Shown: positions 18,208 through 30,146, counted from the stretch's first letter. The stretch is 64,000 nt of DNA from Rhizobium gallicum bv. gallicum R602sp (GCF_000816845.1 NZ_CP006877.1:2051501-2115500); one strand, 5' to 3'. Program-made: numbers and translations. Notes: generated from the letters alone by a model not told the origin.

Positions 18208-19716
18208 TCATTCCGCCGCTTGTCGCGCATCATCAGGCGCATTCGCATCGCCCGGCGCAGTCTGGCAGTTCATATCCGGAAACGCCACGATGCGTTTGCC
18301 CGCGAAATCAGTGTGCACGACGATCGTGCCCTGCTCCTCGAAATAGCCGAGGAGACGCCTGGCCCGGCGAGCCGAATGCGTGCCGTAGGCACGCGCGATC
18401 CGGGCGTCGGAGGGGCAAGGCTCGCCGCAGACCGCGGCCTTGGCCAGCATCAGGAACACGCCCTGCAGATCGTCGGTCACGCTGGTTGAAAGCGACAGCG
18501 CCGTCGCCCACCCTTCCGTCGCGGCCGTTGCGGCATCGACGCCCGAGCGCGAGATTGCCACGTGCCGGCGGAAATCCGGAAGCGACATCGGCGGCCCGGG
18601 CACGCGGCGCATCCGCAGCCGCACCAGGAATTCCTGATAGAGTACAGAATCCGTCCGGAAACCCGAAGCCGGATCGTCGAGGATTTCCAAAAGCATGGCC
18701 GAAAGCCGTTCCTCGCGCTCCTCGGTGGAGAGATCCGGATGGTTTGCACGCGGCTCGGCAGGCGCTGCCGTCGCAGCGGGCGCGGAGCGCGAAAGTTCTG
18801 CCAGGATGTCCGTCGTCGGCCGTGGCGCCGGTGCCGTTCGGCGCATGATTGGCCGCTGGAATTCCTCAGGGGAAGGCGTGAAGATCAGATCCTCGACATC
18901 CCGCGGTGCATCCGGCAGCGGCATCAGCTTCGGGCTCGACGAGCGCGCTGAGGTTTCCACGGCACCGATCTGGATCGGCAGCGGACGGCGAGACAGTGCC
19001 GGACCGAGGGCCACGAAGTTGCCGCGTTTCAGATCGCGGAACATTTCGGCCTGGCGCCGGTCCATGCCGAGAAGGTCGGCGGCACGCGCCATGTCGATGT
19101 CGAGGAAGGTGCGGCCCATCAGGAAGTTCGAGGCTTCCGCCGCAACGTTCTTTGCAAGTTTCGCGAGGCGCTGCGTGGCGATCACCCCCGCCAGCCCGCG
19201 TTTGCGGCCGCGGCACATCAGGTTCGTCATGGCACCCAGCGACATCTTGCGGGCGTCTTCGGAAACATCGCCACCAACCGACGGGGCAAACATCTGTGCC
19301 TCGTCGACGACGACGAGCACCGGGTACCAGTATTCGCGATCGGTATCGAACATACCGTTCAGAAAGGCGGCAGCAGCCCGCATCTGGTGCTCGATGTCGA
19401 GACCTTCGAGCGTCAGGACGCAGGAAACGCGATGCTGGCGGATACGGTTGGCAATGCCCGCAAGCTCAGCCTCGGTCCGTTCGCCATCGACGACGACGTG
19501 GCCGAATCGGTCGCTGAGCGTGACGAAGTCGCCTTCCGGATCGATGATGACTTGCTGGACCCATTGCGCGGACTGCTCAAGCAGGCGTCGCAGCAGATGC
19601 GACTTGCCGGAGCCGGAATTGCCCTGAACGAGAAGACGGGTCGCCAGAAGCTCCTCGATATCGAGCGTCGCCGGGGTGTTCCCTGACGCCATTCCCATAT
19701 CGATACCAACCTGCAA
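18208..19716 (-). CDS. HerA-like AAA+ ATPase with C-terminal extension
   Basis: 502 residues. The N-terminal 250 residues form a DUF87/HerA-type motor: Walker A GNSGSGKS near residue 33, the LIIDPEGDF-like strand (VIIDPEGDFVTLSD), Walker B VLVVVDEAQMFAP near residue 134, then RKRGLAGVIATQRLAKL with the sensor/arginine region. A Pro-rich linker (about 275-330) leads to a helical C-terminal part ending in a possible winged helix (RIARAYGTHSARRARRLLGYF). HerA relatives pump DNA or serve defence and conjugation, but no NurA, nuclease or SIR2 gene is next to it, so the role is open. The first codon here is TTG; ATGs at 19698 and 19692 are alternatives. Confidence 0.8.
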   Translation of the reverse strand: MQVGIDMGMASGNTPATLDIEELLATRLLVQGNSGSGKSHLLRRLLEQSAQWVQQVIIDPEGDFVTLSDRFGHVVVDGERTEAELAGIANRIRQHRVSCVLTLEGLDIEHQMRAAAAFLNGMFDTDREYWYPVLVVVDEAQMFAPSVGGDVSEDARKMSLGAMTNLMCRGRKRGLAGVIATQRLAKLAKNVAAEASNFLMGRTFLDIDMARAADLLGMDRRQAEMFRDLKRGNFVALGPALSRRPLPIQIGAVETSARSSSPKLMPLPDAPRDVEDLIFTPSPEEFQRPIMRRTAPAPRPTTDILAELSRSAPAATAAPAEPRANHPDLSTEEREERLSAMLLEILDDPASGFRTDSVLYQEFLVRLRMRRVPGPPMSLPDFRRHVAISRSGVDAATAATEGWATALSLSTSVTDDLQGVFLMLAKAAVCGEPCPSDARIARAYGTHSARRARRLLGYFEEQGTIVVHTDFAGKRIVAFPDMNCQTAPGDANAPDDARQAAE

Positions 19717-19866
19717 TGCAATGACCTATCAGATGAGACTCAATGATGCGAAGCGCCATTGTCCCGAAACGGCGCGCTTCCGTCTATCAAAGATTTCCGG
19801 ACATTTCGCCCACGCGTTTGCAAAACCCACAGCGAATGCGGATATTTTGCCTACGCGGTCGGGCGT

Positions 19867-20193
19867 TCATCGCCGGGCCGGCTTCCCAGGCTGCGCATGC
19901 GCCCACGCCATGCGCAATGCATTCTCGAGATCCTCCTCGCTCAGTCGCGACAGATCGGTGGCCGTCCAGCCCCGCCTGCCCCAGGCATTCGGCACCGGCG
20001 AGAAGGCGTCCGGCAACATCATCGATTTGAATTGCTGTTCGTCGGGCGTGAAATTGAAGTTTGCCGTCCGGCCGTCGGCGGCGAGTGTGACGTAGATTCG
20101 CGCGACCTTGAATGCCATTCGATCGAAATGCGGCGCCTCGACCGTACCCGCCAGCGATAGCGCGATGCGCCGCAAGTCTTCGCCCGTCGCCAT
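19867..20193 (-). CDS. MmcQ/YjbR family protein
   Basis: 108 residues from the ATG at 20193 (AAGGTGGG upstream). The sequence has the CyaY-like fold pattern of the family: LRRIALSLAGTVEAPHFDRMAFKVA at the start, NFNFTPDEQQFKSMM in the middle and the WGRRGWTATDLSRLSEEDL motif near the end. YjbR-type proteins are small DNA-binding-like proteins without a firm role. It lies downstream of murI with a 67-base gap on the same strand. Confidence 0.85.
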   Translation of the reverse strand: MATGEDLRRIALSLAGTVEAPHFDRMAFKVARIYVTLAADGRTANFNFTPDEQQFKSMMLPDAFSPVPNAWGRRGWTATDLSRLSEEDLENALRMAWAHAQPGKPARR

Positions 20194-20260
20194 TGCACGC
20201 CCACCTTCGAGGTTGATCCGATCGTGCACAGTATCCTATCACGATTGAGTACCGGAAGCG

Positions 20261-21064
20261 TCACCTGACTGTCAGCCCGAAGCCTTGCATCAAGCGCGTT
20301 GTGGCGAAATCCGGATTGCCGGAGGTGAAGACCGCAAAGTCGAAATTGTCGGGGTGAACGCCATCGGCTACCTGCGGCACAAGGCTGCGCGCCCGCCGAG
20401 CGATTGCCTCCGCCGGATCAAGCCAGTCCACGGGCCATGGCGCAAGCCTCCGGAAAAGGTTCGCCATGAAGGGATAATGCGTGCAGGCAAGCACGACGAT
20501 GTCCGTCTTGCGGCCGTCCTTTTCGACGAAGCACTGGTCAATTTCCGTCATGATGGCCTCGTCCGAGACGGCGTCGCCGCGGATATAGGCCTCCGCCATG
20601 CGCGCCAGGTTTTCCGAACCCACGAGGCGTACGTGGCATTGCTGCGCGAAGGACTGGATCAGATCCCGCGTATAGGCGCGCCTGACCGTGCCGGGCGTGG
20701 CAAGCACGGAGACGAGGCCGGAACGCGTCCGCTCGGCGGCGGGCTTGATCGCAGGCACCGTGCCGACGAAGGTCTTCTGCGGAAAGGCGGCGCGCAGATC
20801 GGCACCGACCAGCGTGAAGGCGGTATTGCAGGCGATGACGCAGACTTCCGGATCATATTCCCCGAGCAGCCTGCCAAAAAGCGTGATGATACGCTCCTTC
20901 AGCGCCTGCTCTTCCCATCCACCATAAGGAAATCCCGCGTCGTCGGCGATGTAGATGAAGCCGCGTTCCGGCATCAGCACGCGGGCTTCGCGGAGCACAG
21001 TCAGTCCCCCGATACCGGAATCGAAGATCAAGACCGGTTTCAGCTCATTCGCCGCTGATGTCAT
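20261..21064 (-). CDS. murI: Glutamate racemase
   Basis: 267 residues. The two catalytic cysteines appear in [10 protein letters not shown] near residue 74 and VLACTHYPF near residue 184, with the N-terminal [12 protein letters not shown] and the [10 protein letters not shown] segment. The enzyme makes D-glutamate for peptidoglycan in the cytoplasm. The ATG at 21064 overlaps the 3' end of the trmJ-like gene by 20 bases, so the two are translationally linked in one operon. An ORF start at 21133 would extend further into that gene and is rejected. Confidence 0.94.
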   Translation of the reverse strand: MTSAANELKPVLIFDSGIGGLTVLREARVLMPERGFIYIADDAGFPYGGWEEQALKERIITLFGRLLGEYDPEVCVIACNTAFTLVGADLRAAFPQKTFVGTVPAIKPAAERTRSGLVSVLATPGTVRRAYTRDLIQSFAQQCHVRLVGSENLARMAEAYIRGDAVSDEAIMTEIDQCFVEKDGRKTDIVVLACTHYPFMANLFRRLAPWPVDWLDPAEAIARRARSLVPQVADGVHPDNFDFAVFTSGNPDFATTRLMQGFGLTVR

Positions 21065-21875
21065 CTTTTGGCTGTTCCTTGGCGTCTGCAGGCGGCCGGC
21101 TTCCGCGCGGATACTTGCGCGAGAAGCGGTCAAGGGAGGATATCACACCGCGCAGCACGCTGATTTCCTGTTCCGTGAAGGCGCGGCGCGAAAGGACTGC
21201 ACGCAGATTGTCTACCATTTTCGGCTTTTTCCCGGCAGGATGGAAATAATTGCGTGCCTCTAGCGCCTCTTCCAACTGGTCGAAAAGGCCGAAGAGCTGC
21301 TCCTTCGTCGATTGCGTCTGCGACGTCGCCTGGAACGGCACGGTGCCTTTATCCTCCATGCCGGATTTCATCCACTCGTAGGACATCAGAAGCACAGCCT
21401 GCGCGATGTTCAGCGAGGCAAAGGCGGGATTGACCGGGAAGGTCACGATCTCGTCGGCGAGCGCCACTTCCTCGTTGGTCAGGCCCCAGCGTTCACGGCC
21501 GAAAAGGATGCCCGTGCCCTCGCCCGAGCGAAATTTCGCCCGCAGCGTTTCGGCGGCTACCACCGGGGACCGCACCGGCTTGAAGCCATCGCGTTCGCGC
21601 GCCGTCGTCGCATAGACGAAATTGAGGTCGGCGACCGCCTGCTCCAGCGTCTCGAAAACCTTAGTGCTTTCGATGACGTGATCGGCTTTCGAGGCGGCGG
21701 CCTGTGCCTTCTCGTTCGGCCAACCGTCGCGCGGATTGACGAGGCGCAATTCGGCAAGGCCGAAATTCGCCATCGCTCGCGCCACCATGCCGATGTTCTC
21801 GCCCATCTGCGGCTCGACCAGAATGATGACCGGTCCTTCGGCCAAAAGTTTACGTTCGCTGTTCGTGCCTGCCAT
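21045..21875 (-). CDS. trmJ: TrmJ-like SPOUT RNA methyltransferase
   Basis: 276 residues from the ATG at 21875 (AAGGACGG upstream). The SpoU/TrmH knot is clear: [23 protein letters not shown] near residue 18 (motif 1), [19 protein letters not shown] near residue 123 (motif 2) and [20 protein letters not shown] near residue 149 (motif 3). TrmJ methylates the 2'-O of ribose 32 in tRNA using SAM. The C-terminal helical extension fits the TrmJ subtype. It is followed by murI with an overlap. Confidence 0.9.
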   Translation of the reverse strand: MAGTNSERKLLAEGPVIILVEPQMGENIGMVARAMANFGLAELRLVNPRDGWPNEKAQAAASKADHVIESTKVFETLEQAVADLNFVYATTARERDGFKPVRSPVVAAETLRAKFRSGEGTGILFGRERWGLTNEEVALADEIVTFPVNPAFASLNIAQAVLLMSYEWMKSGMEDKGTVPFQATSQTQSTKEQLFGLFDQLEEALEARNYFHPAGKKPKMVDNLRAVLSRRAFTEQEISVLRGVISSLDRFSRKYPRGSRPPADAKEQPKDDISGE

Positions 21876-21987
21876 GAATGCCGTCCTTGCTTTCATGCGG
21901 GGAATAGCTTTGCACAACCGAAACGGCAAGGCCCATGCCTTAGGATAGACCAGTTCGGGGTGCAGCCGATCAAATCGGACGTCGCCT

Positions 21988-22512
21988 TCACTCGCCCTTG
22001 GCGATTGCAACCATTTCCGCCTTCAGCGAGGGCATTTCCTTTGTGTCGGCATTCTCCATCATGATGTCGTCAATCAGTGGCTTGCCGCCATCAATGACCA
22101 TCTCGAAACGCACGCTTGAGATGGTCTGCGCCTCCGGGGCATCGCCGCAGGCCATCTTGCGGAAGCTGACGACGACCTCCTCCTTCCCGTCGGCAGCCGT
22201 CTGGGGTGTCAGCGTCAGGTCTTGGAGCGGGCATGCGTCCTGGGCGTTGACGATCACGTCGTAGTCGAAGGGCGAGATGCCCTCCTCCATCGCCGGGTGC
22301 TTCTCGGCCTCATGATATTTCGCGACAAAATCCTTGCTGTAGAGTTTGTCGAGCTTTCCAGGGCCGAAGATATCAATCCATTCGGTGTCGTTGCCCGACC
22401 AATTCTTGACGGTCGCATCGATGATTTCCTGCACCGGGGCCGGAATCTCCGCTCCATCGCAGACGCCAGGAAGACCAACGACGGCGAGAAACAGAAGGGC
22501 GATCGTCTTCAT
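21988..22512 (-). CDS. Exported protein of unknown function, DUF3828-like
   Basis: 174 residues with a clean signal peptide (MKTIALLFLAVVGLPGVCDGA). The mature part contains EIIDATVKNW, then YSKDFVAKYHEAE, PFDYDVIVNAQDA and a C-terminal SVRFEMVIDGGKPLIDDIMME, an order reminiscent of DUF3828 periplasmic proteins. Two Cys (ACPLQ and MACGD) could form a disulphide. The gene is divergent from icd and 112 bases upstream of the trmJ-like gene. No function is recognised. Confidence 0.65.
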   Translation of the reverse strand: MKTIALLFLAVVGLPGVCDGAEIPAPVQEIIDATVKNWSGNDTEWIDIFGPGKLDKLYSKDFVAKYHEAEKHPAMEEGISPFDYDVIVNAQDACPLQDLTLTPQTAADGKEEVVVSFRKMACGDAPEAQTISSVRFEMVIDGGKPLIDDIMMENADTKEMPSLKAEMVAIAKGE

Positions 22513-22704
22513 AATGAAATATCCGGTTCGAAAGGCAATAGCGACGGACACTAGCCGAATCTTCAGACTTGGCAAAGGCACGCCAAAATGCGCCTTGAAC
22601 GGCGCTTGCGGCTTTGCGTTCCCGGCTCGCAATGCTATAGCGCTCGGGATTTTTTCGTCACCCACCCGGGACCTGCGTCCCCATCCAGCTTACGAGGCAG
22701 ATAC

Positions 22705-23919
22705 ATGAAGAAGATCAAGGTCGCCAATCCCGTCGCCGATCTCGACGGCGATGAAATGACTCGCATCATTTGGCAGCTCATCAAGGATAAGCTGATCCAT
22801 CCGTATCTCGACCTCGACATCGACTACTACGATCTCTCGGTCGAAAACCGCGACGCGACCAACGATCAGGTCACGGTGGACGCCGCCAATGCCATCAAGA
22901 AATACGGCGTCGGCATCAAGTGCGCGACGATCACGCCGGACGAAGCCCGCGTGAAGGAATTCAGCCTCAAGGAAATGTGGAAGAGCCCGAACGGCACGAT
23001 CCGCAACATCCTGGGCGGCGTCATCTTCCGCGAACCGATCATCTGCAAGAACGTTCCGCGCCTCGTTCCGGGCTGGACCAAGCCAATCGTCGTCGGCCGT
23101 CACGCCTTCGGCGACCAGTACCGCGCAACCGACTTCAAGTTCCCCGGCAAGGGCAAGCTCACCATCAAGTTCGTCGGCGAAGACGGCCAGGTCATCGAGA
23201 AGGAAGTCTTCAACGCGCCGGGTGCCGGCGTTGCCATGGCCATGTACAACCTCGATGAATCGATCCGCGAATTCGCCCGCGCCTCGATGATGTACGGCCT
23301 GATGCGAAAGTGGCCGGTCTACCTTTCGACGAAGAACACCATCCTCAAGGCCTATGACGGCCGATTCAAGGATATCTTCGAGGAAGTCTACGAGACCGAG
23401 TTCAAGGATCAGTTCAAGGAAGCCGGCATCACCTACGAGCACCGCCTGATCGACGACATGGTCGCCTCGGCGCTGAAGTGGTCCGGCGGTTACGTCTGGG
23501 CGTGCAAGAACTATGACGGCGACGTCCAGTCCGACACCGTTGCCCAGGGCTTCGGTTCGCTCGGCCTGATGACCTCGGTTCTGCTCACGCCGGACGGCAA
23601 GACGGTCGAAGCCGAAGCCGCACACGGCACGGTCACCCGCCACTACCGCCAGCACCAGAAGGGCCAGGAGACCTCGACGAACTCGATCGCCTCGATCTTC
23701 GCCTGGACCCGCGGCCTCGCGCACCGCGCCAAGCTCGACGACAATGCCGAGCTCGCCCGCTTCGCCTCAACGCTGGAAAAGGTCTGCGTCGACACCGTCG
23801 AAGCCGGTTTCATGACCAAGGACTTGGCACTGCTGATCGGCCCCGACCAGCCGTGGCTCTCGACCACTGCCTTCCTCGACAAGATCGACTCCAACCTCCA
23901 AAAAGCCATGGGCGCCTGA
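22705..23919 (+). CDS. icd: NADP-dependent isocitrate dehydrogenase
   Basis: 404 residues, the eukaryotic-type homodimeric IDH found in rhizobia. It oxidises isocitrate to 2-oxoglutarate in the TCA cycle. Visible motifs: [21 protein letters not shown] at the start, the substrate-binding SPNGTIRN near residue 93, and the NADP-binding [17 protein letters not shown] near residue 304. The ATG at 22705 is used; the in-frame extension to 22588 is not supported. It stands alone, with its own terminator downstream. Confidence 0.97.
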   Translation: MKKIKVANPVADLDGDEMTRIIWQLIKDKLIHPYLDLDIDYYDLSVENRDATNDQVTVDAANAIKKYGVGIKCATITPDEARVKEFSLKEMWKSPNGTIRNILGGVIFREPIICKNVPRLVPGWTKPIVVGRHAFGDQYRATDFKFPGKGKLTIKFVGEDGQVIEKEVFNAPGAGVAMAMYNLDESIREFARASMMYGLMRKWPVYLSTKNTILKAYDGRFKDIFEEVYETEFKDQFKEAGITYEHRLIDDMVASALKWSGGYVWACKNYDGDVQSDTVAQGFGSLGLMTSVLLTPDGKTVEAEAAHGTVTRHYRQHQKGQETSTNSIASIFAWTRGLAHRAKLDDNAELARFASTLEKVCVDTVEAGFMTKDLALLIGPDQPWLSTTAFLDKIDSNLQKAMGA

Positions 23920-23943
23920 GGCGCCCGAAGACATCGAACAACG

Positions 23944-23970
23944 AAACGGCGGGCTCTTCCCGCCGTTTTC
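23944..23970 (+). terminator. Terminator after icd
   Basis: AAACGGCGGG (23944-23953) pairs with CCCGCCGTTT (23959-23968) around a 5-base loop, followed by a short T-rich stretch. Confidence 0.8.
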
Positions 23971-23999
23971 ATTTCAGCGACAGAATGGGGAGCGCCAGA

Positions 24000-24446
24000 A
24001 TGACCACGACCATCCGCCCGCTGCAGGCCTCTGACCGCGCCGCCTGGGAGCCTCTGTGGGCCGCCTACCAGTGCTTCTACGAAGTCGTCATTCCGCCGGA
24101 GACCACCGACCTGACCTGGAGCCGCTTCCACGATCGGGCCGAAGAGATGTACGCGCTGGGCGCCTTCGACGGCGATGGCCGCCTCACCGGGATCGTGCAC
24201 GCCATCTTCCACCGCTCCTGCTGGCTGCCGCAATGGACCTGCTATCTACAGGACCTCTATGTCGAAGCCGACCAGCGCGGCCTTGGAACTGGAGCGGCCT
24301 TGATCGAGGCCGTTGCCGACCTTGCGCGTAATAACGGCGCCGGACGCCTCTACTGGATGACACATGAGACCAATGCGACGGCGCGGCGCCTCTACGACCA
24401 GATCGCCGAACGCTCCGGATTCATCCAGTACCGCAAGGCGCTTTGA
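24000..24446 (+). CDS. GNAT family N-acetyltransferase
   Basis: 148 residues starting at ATG 24000 with GGGGAG 8 bases before. The acetyl-CoA binding stretch is LYVEADQRGLGTGAALIEAV near residue 93, preceded by a beta strand (CYLQDLYV), and followed by HETNATARRLYDQIAERSGFIQYRK, the usual C-terminal half of GNAT proteins. The substrate is not deducible. It lies between icd and a GST gene in the same direction. Confidence 0.88.
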   Translation: MTTTIRPLQASDRAAWEPLWAAYQCFYEVVIPPETTDLTWSRFHDRAEEMYALGAFDGDGRLTGIVHAIFHRSCWLPQWTCYLQDLYVEADQRGLGTGAALIEAVADLARNNGAGRLYWMTHETNATARRLYDQIAERSGFIQYRKAL

Positions 24447-24509
24447 GCAGAAGGCTTGATTTTGCTTGGGCGCACGCTAAACCGAAATTAAGAACAAGAG
24501 GAGGAGAAC

Positions 24510-25130
24510 ATGGCGGAGGAACTGGTATTCTATACGAACCCGATGTCGCGCGGCCGCATCGCCCGCTGGATGCTGGAGGAGACCGGCGTTCCCTACCGCA
24601 CGGAAATCATGACCTTCGGGGGCACGATGAAGGCGCCGGAATACCTGACCGTCAACCCGATGGGTAAGGTGCCGGCGATACGGCATGGCGATACGGTCGT
24701 CACGGAATGCGCCGCAATCTGCGCCTATCTCGCCGAGACCTTTCCGGAAAAGGAGCTCGCTCCAAGACCGAATGAACGCGGCAGCTATTACCGATGGATG
24801 TTCTTCGCCGCCGGCCCACTTGAAGCCGCTGCCACGAACCGTGCACTCGGCTTTGTGACGCCCGCCGAAAAAAGCAGGATGGCTGGTTACGGCAGCTTCG
24901 GCGACGTCATGGATACGCTCGAAAAAGCTGTCAGCGCCTCGCCCTATATCGCCGGCGACCGCTTCACGGCCGCCGATGTCTACGTCGGTTCGCATATCGG
25001 CTGGGGGATGGGCTTCGGCACGTTCGAAAAGCGCCAGGCCTTCGCGGATTATCTTGGTCGCGTGACCAACCGCGAAGGCTACAGGCGAGCCACCGCGCTG
25101 GACGATGAAGTCATGAAGCAGATGCAGTAG
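24510..25130 (+). CDS. Glutathione S-transferase family protein
   Basis: 206 residues with a thioredoxin-like N-terminal domain (LVFYTNPMSRGRIARWMLEE) that holds the glutathione site: NPMGKVPAIR near residue 49 and VTECAAICAYLAETFPE near residue 65 with the cis-Pro and the Glu-Cys variant of the ES motif. An all-helical C-terminal domain (SPYIAGDRFTAADVYVGS) follows. GAGGAGG stands before the ATG. Its 3' end abuts the remnant of an AraC-type regulator on the opposite strand. Confidence 0.92.
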   Translation: MAEELVFYTNPMSRGRIARWMLEETGVPYRTEIMTFGGTMKAPEYLTVNPMGKVPAIRHGDTVVTECAAICAYLAETFPEKELAPRPNERGSYYRWMFFAAGPLEAAATNRALGFVTPAEKSRMAGYGSFGDVMDTLEKAVSASPYIAGDRFTAADVYVGSHIGWGMGFGTFEKRQAFADYLGRVTNREGYRRATALDDEVMKQMQ

Positions 25131-25133
25131 GCG

Positions 25134-25978
25134 TCATGCGAGCGGCATGTAGATATCCGTCAGCAATTCGGTCGGCGGAACGTCGCGGGGATTGTTGAGA
25201 TATTCCTCGAACATCGCGCCGTCCTTAATCTGCCTGCCCGATTTCGGAAAGCCATTCCGCCTAGAGCCATTGATAGGCGCTGTGCATATCGGCGTAGGGT
25301 CCCTTATGGCGGAGAACGGCATGTTCGCCGCCGTCGATCGTCCGCCGTTCGAAAGGCGGTTCAATCGGTCCGCCTGACCCGCCAGTCGCACAGGCGATGG
25401 AGCCCAGATTCTCCGCCGGCACGATATCCGGATCGTCGCAATAGACACCGATCATCCGCATCTCCGGTTTTGCCAGGCCGCGGGCATGGAGCGCGCCGAA
25501 GAGCGTCTCGAACGCCTTGCCGATCTGCAAAGAGGAGCCTGTATGGACAACGCCGTTCAATTCGATCGGCACTATCTTGCGTAAGGTTATGTCGAACATG
25601 GCCGCTGTCTCTCCGAAAGGTGAGGGGTCAAAGGTTTTATGGCTTCCCTCTTTCCGGTAGCGCGCTGGCGGCATGCCGTAGACGGATTTGAAGATGCGGT
25701 TAAAGGATTGGAGATTGGGATAGCGGGATCGCTTCGCAATCTCGCCGACAGTGAGATCCGTGCAGACGATATCGCCGCAGCGCGATGCAGCCGCAGCCGA
25801 TTGACGGCGCCGCCAGCGTCTCGCCGTAAATCGCGCGATAAATCTTGTGCCAGTGATAGCTCGACATGCAGGCGATTTCGGCAAGGCGCACTATATCCGG
25901 ATCCTCGTCGAGATGATCGTGGATACAGGCCGAAACTCGCCACAGGCGGTTTTTATAAAGTGCCCATGCCGTCGCCAT
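25134..25978 (-). pseudogene. AraC-family regulator with GyrI-like domain, frameshifted
   Basis: The intact ancestor would be one AraC HTH plus effector-domain protein of about 280 residues. The N-terminal HTH half (MATAWALYKNRLWRVSACI... SSYHWHKIYRAIYGET) is in one frame, AVNRLRLHRAA in a second, and DLTVGEIAKRSRYPNLQSFNRIFKSVYG plus the GyrI-like part (FDITLRKIVPIELNGVVHTG... EPPFERRTIDGGEHAV) in a third. Breaks lie near 25805, 25775 and 25250, and a TAG stands at 25261-25263. The last segment, FPKSGRQIKDGAMFEEYLNN, returns to the second frame. At least three indels and one stop show decay rather than sequencing error. Confidence 0.88.
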
Positions 25979-26127
25979 TCATGTCAAAGCCTCGTGCAAA
26001 TCGATCGGCTGCAGAAAACCATAACCCGATTTGCCAAATCCTGCGGAATTGCGTGCCGATCACGGGGGGGCACCCATACAAAGGCGGAGGACCAGCCCCG
26101 CCTTTCGAACCTCGCCGTCAGATGAAA

Positions 26128-28788
26128 TCAGCTAGCAAGTGCTGCCGCCACCGCCTCGATCGCCTCGTCGGCCTTGGAGCCGTCGGGGCCACCCGCCTGT
26201 GCCATGTCCGGCCGGCCGCCGCCGCCCTTGCCGCCAAGGGCAGCAGATGCGATGCGCACGAGATCGACGGCGCTGAACCGCGCCGTCAGGTCCGGCGTTA
26301 CGGCAACGACTGCGCTTGCCTTGCCGTCGTCAGAAACGCCGATCAGCGTCACGACGCCCGAACCGATGCTTGATTTGCCATCGTCGGCAAGCCCTTTGAG
26401 ATCCTTCGGATCGACGCCGGTGACCGCCTTGCCGAGGAATTTCACGCCGGCAACCTCACGCGCCGCGTCCGTCGAGCCGCCCTGCCCGCCGCCCATGGCA
26501 AGCTTGCGCTTGGCATCGGCAAGTTCCCGCTCGAGCTTGCGGCGCTCGTCCATCAACGCTTCGACGCGCGAAAGCACGTCGGCAGGCTGAACCTTCAGCG
26601 ACGAAGCAAGCGTTTTCAAACGCTCGTCCTGTTCGGCCAGATATTCGCGGGCATTCTCACCGGTAACCGCCTCGATGCGGCGGACACCCGCGCCGACGGC
26701 ACTTTCGCTAAGGATGCGCACAATCCCGATCTGACCAGTCGCGGCGACATGCGTGCCGCCGCAGAGTTCGATCGAATAAGGCTTGCCGGCCTTCGTGCCG
26801 CGAACGCCCTGCCCCATAGCGACGACTCGCACTTCATCGCCGTATTTCTCGCCGAACAGCGCCATCGCACCTTCGGCAATCGCGTCGTCCACGCTCATCA
26901 GCCGCGTCGTTACCGGCGCGTTCTGCAGCACGATCTCGTTTGCCATATCCTCAACGACCTTGAGTTCTTCGGCGGTGATCGGCTTCGGATGCGAAACATC
27001 GAAACGCAGGCGTTCGGGCGCAACCAGCGAACCCTTCTGCGCCACATGCGTACCCAGCACTTCGCGCAGCGCCTCATGTAGCAAGTGCGTTGCCGAGTGA
27101 TTGGCGCGCAGGCGCGACCGGCGTGCATGATCGACGGTCAGCGCGATGGCCTCGTCGGCCTTCAGCGAACCTTCGACGACAGTCCCTGAATGCACGAACA
27201 GACCTTCGCCCTTCTTCTGCGTATCGGTAATCTCCACTTTCGCATGATCCGAGCTGATGATGCCGGTGTCGCCCATCTGGCCGCCGGATTCGCCGTAGAA
27301 CGGCGTCTGGTTGACGACGATCTGCACCTTGTCGCCGGCCGAGGCGGACGCCACGGCGGCACCGTCCCTGACGATCGCCTGGATGACGCCTTCGGCGGTC
27401 TCCGTGTCGTAGCCCAGGAATTCGGTCGCGCCATGCTTCTCCTTGAGTTCGAACCAGATGGTCTCGGTCGCCTTGTCGCCCGAGCCTGCCCAATGCGAGC
27501 GGGCTTCGGCCTTCTGACGCTCCATCGCATCGGTAAAGCCGGCGAGATCGACGCCGATTTCGCGGGCCCGCAGCGCATCCTGCGTCAGGTCGAGCGGGAA
27601 GCCGTAGGTGTCATAGAGCTTGAATGCCGTCTCGCCGTCGAGCATATCGCCCTTGCCGAGCGTCGTCGTCGCGTCGGAAAGCAGCGAAAGGCCTCGCTCC
27701 AGCGTCTTGCGGAAACGGGTTTCCTCGAGTTTCAGCGTCTCGGAGATCAGTGCTTCGGCGCGTGCGAGTTCCGGATAGGCGCGACCCATCTGCTGGACGA
27801 GTGCCGGCAGCAGCTTCCAGATCAGCGGTTCCTTGGCCCCCAGCAGTTGCGCATGGCGCATGGCCCGGCGCATGATGCGGCGCAGCACGTAGCCGCGGCC
27901 TTCGTTCGACGGCAGCACGCCATCGGCAATGAGGAATGCGGAGGAGCGCAGATGGTCGGCGATGACGCGGTGGCTCGCCCGGCGCTCACCCTCGGCCCTG
28001 ACGCCTGTTGCCTCCTCCGAAGCTTCGATCAGCGCGCGAAAGAGATCGATATCGTAATTGTCGTGCTTGCCCTGCAGCACGGCCGCCACGCGCTCAAGTC
28101 CCATGCCGGTATCGATCGAGGGGCGCGGAAGGTCGACGCGCTCTTCCTTCGTCAACTGCTCATATTGCATGAAAACGAGGTTCCAGATCTCGATGAAGCG
28201 GTCGCCGTCTTCCTCCGGAGATCCGGGCGGGCCGCCCCAGATGTGATCGCCGTGATCGTAGAAGATCTCCGAGCAGGGGCCGCAAGGGCCGGTATCGCCC
28301 ATCGCCCAGAAATTATCGCTGGTCGGAATGCGGATGATCTTTTCGTCCGAAAGCCCGGCGATTTTCTTCCAGAGGTTAAAGGCTTCGTCGTCCGTGTGAT
28401 AGACGGTCACCAGCAGGCGCTTGGCGTCGAGACCGAATTCCTTGGTGATCAGGTTCCAGGCAAGCTCGATCGCCCGTTCCTTGAAATAATCGCCGAAGGA
28501 GAAATTGCCGAGCATCTCAAAAAAGGTATGGTGGCGCGCGGTATAGCCGACATTGTCGAGGTCATTGTGCTTGCCGCCGGCGCGGACGCATTTCTGCGCC
28601 GTCGATGCCGTCCGGTAGGGGCGCTGTTCCAGGCCCGTGAAGACGTTCTTGAACTGTACCATGCCGGCATTGGTGAACATCAGCGTCGGGTCGTTGCGCG
28701 GCACGAGCGGGCTCGACGGCACGATCTCGTGGCCGTTCGTCTTGAAATAGTCGAGGAAGGTCGACCGGATATCGTTCACGCCGCTCAT
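26128..28788 (-). CDS. alaS: Alanyl-tRNA synthetase
   Basis: 886 residues, full length. It charges tRNA-Ala and edits mischarged Ser/Gly. The class II catalytic domain begins with [19 protein letters not shown] and contains [14 protein letters not shown]; the editing domain has the zinc motif [13 protein letters not shown] near residue 563 and the [13 protein letters not shown] segment near residue 666. The C-terminal coiled/C-Ala part ends with [16 protein letters not shown]. The ATG at 28788 is chosen because 29 further residues upstream are unlike the family. recA lies upstream on the same strand behind a terminator. Confidence 0.97.
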   Translation of the reverse strand: MSGVNDIRSTFLDYFKTNGHEIVPSSPLVPRNDPTLMFTNAGMVQFKNVFTGLEQRPYRTASTAQKCVRAGGKHNDLDNVGYTARHHTFFEMLGNFSFGDYFKERAIELAWNLITKEFGLDAKRLLVTVYHTDDEAFNLWKKIAGLSDEKIIRIPTSDNFWAMGDTGPCGPCSEIFYDHGDHIWGGPPGSPEEDGDRFIEIWNLVFMQYEQLTKEERVDLPRPSIDTGMGLERVAAVLQGKHDNYDIDLFRALIEASEEATGVRAEGERRASHRVIADHLRSSAFLIADGVLPSNEGRGYVLRRIMRRAMRHAQLLGAKEPLIWKLLPALVQQMGRAYPELARAEALISETLKLEETRFRKTLERGLSLLSDATTTLGKGDMLDGETAFKLYDTYGFPLDLTQDALRAREIGVDLAGFTDAMERQKAEARSHWAGSGDKATETIWFELKEKHGATEFLGYDTETAEGVIQAIVRDGAAVASASAGDKVQIVVNQTPFYGESGGQMGDTGIISSDHAKVEITDTQKKGEGLFVHSGTVVEGSLKADEAIALTVDHARRSRLRANHSATHLLHEALREVLGTHVAQKGSLVAPERLRFDVSHPKPITAEELKVVEDMANEIVLQNAPVTTRLMSVDDAIAEGAMALFGEKYGDEVRVVAMGQGVRGTKAGKPYSIELCGGTHVAATGQIGIVRILSESAVGAGVRRIEAVTGENAREYLAEQDERLKTLASSLKVQPADVLSRVEALMDERRKLERELADAKRKLAMGGGQGGSTDAAREVAGVKFLGKAVTGVDPKDLKGLADDGKSSIGSGVVTLIGVSDDGKASAVVAVTPDLTARFSAVDLVRIASAALGGKGGGGRPDMAQAGGPDGSKADEAIEAVAAALAS

Positions 28789-28879
28789 GCTATGCCCTTC
28801 AATGCTGCCCAAGGGCAGGTCAAACTCAAATCCAGTGGCTTTTATCGTCCGCATTAACCACTGTCCAGCAGACAAAGAG

Positions 28880-28915
28880 AACCGGCCGCATTCTGATCAA
28901 GGAATGCGGCCGGTT
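28880..28915 (-). terminator. Terminator after recA
   Basis: A 14-base perfect stem (28880-28893 with 28902-28915, core CCGGCCGCATT) in the recA-alaS gap. On the minus strand it is followed by a pyrimidine-rich T stretch. Confidence 0.75.
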
Positions 28916-28942
28916 TCGATACATCAAAACTGAAGCTGCAAA

Positions 28943-30031
<1,089 letters not shown>

Positions 30032-30078
30032 CCGATCCACCTTTAGGTTATTGAAGCCGCTTGAGCAATGTCTGGTTT

Positions 30079-30093
30079 GTACCCTATATGTTC
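30079..30093 (-). promoter_or_regulatory. LexA-like box upstream of recA (proximal)
   Basis: On the minus strand GAAC-N7-GTAC, one mismatch from the rhizobial LexA direct repeat GAAC-N7-GAAC. It lies 48 bases before the recA start codon, a normal place for SOS control. Confidence 0.6.
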
Positions 30094-30146
30094 CAAGCGC
30101 ACAATAGGTGCCCAAACAATTGAAAGAAAAAGGTAAAACAGCCCGT

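Noticed and set aside
27190..28857. 555-codon plus-strand frame
   Set aside because: Antisense to alaS; composition rich in Arg/Asp/His as in other shadows.
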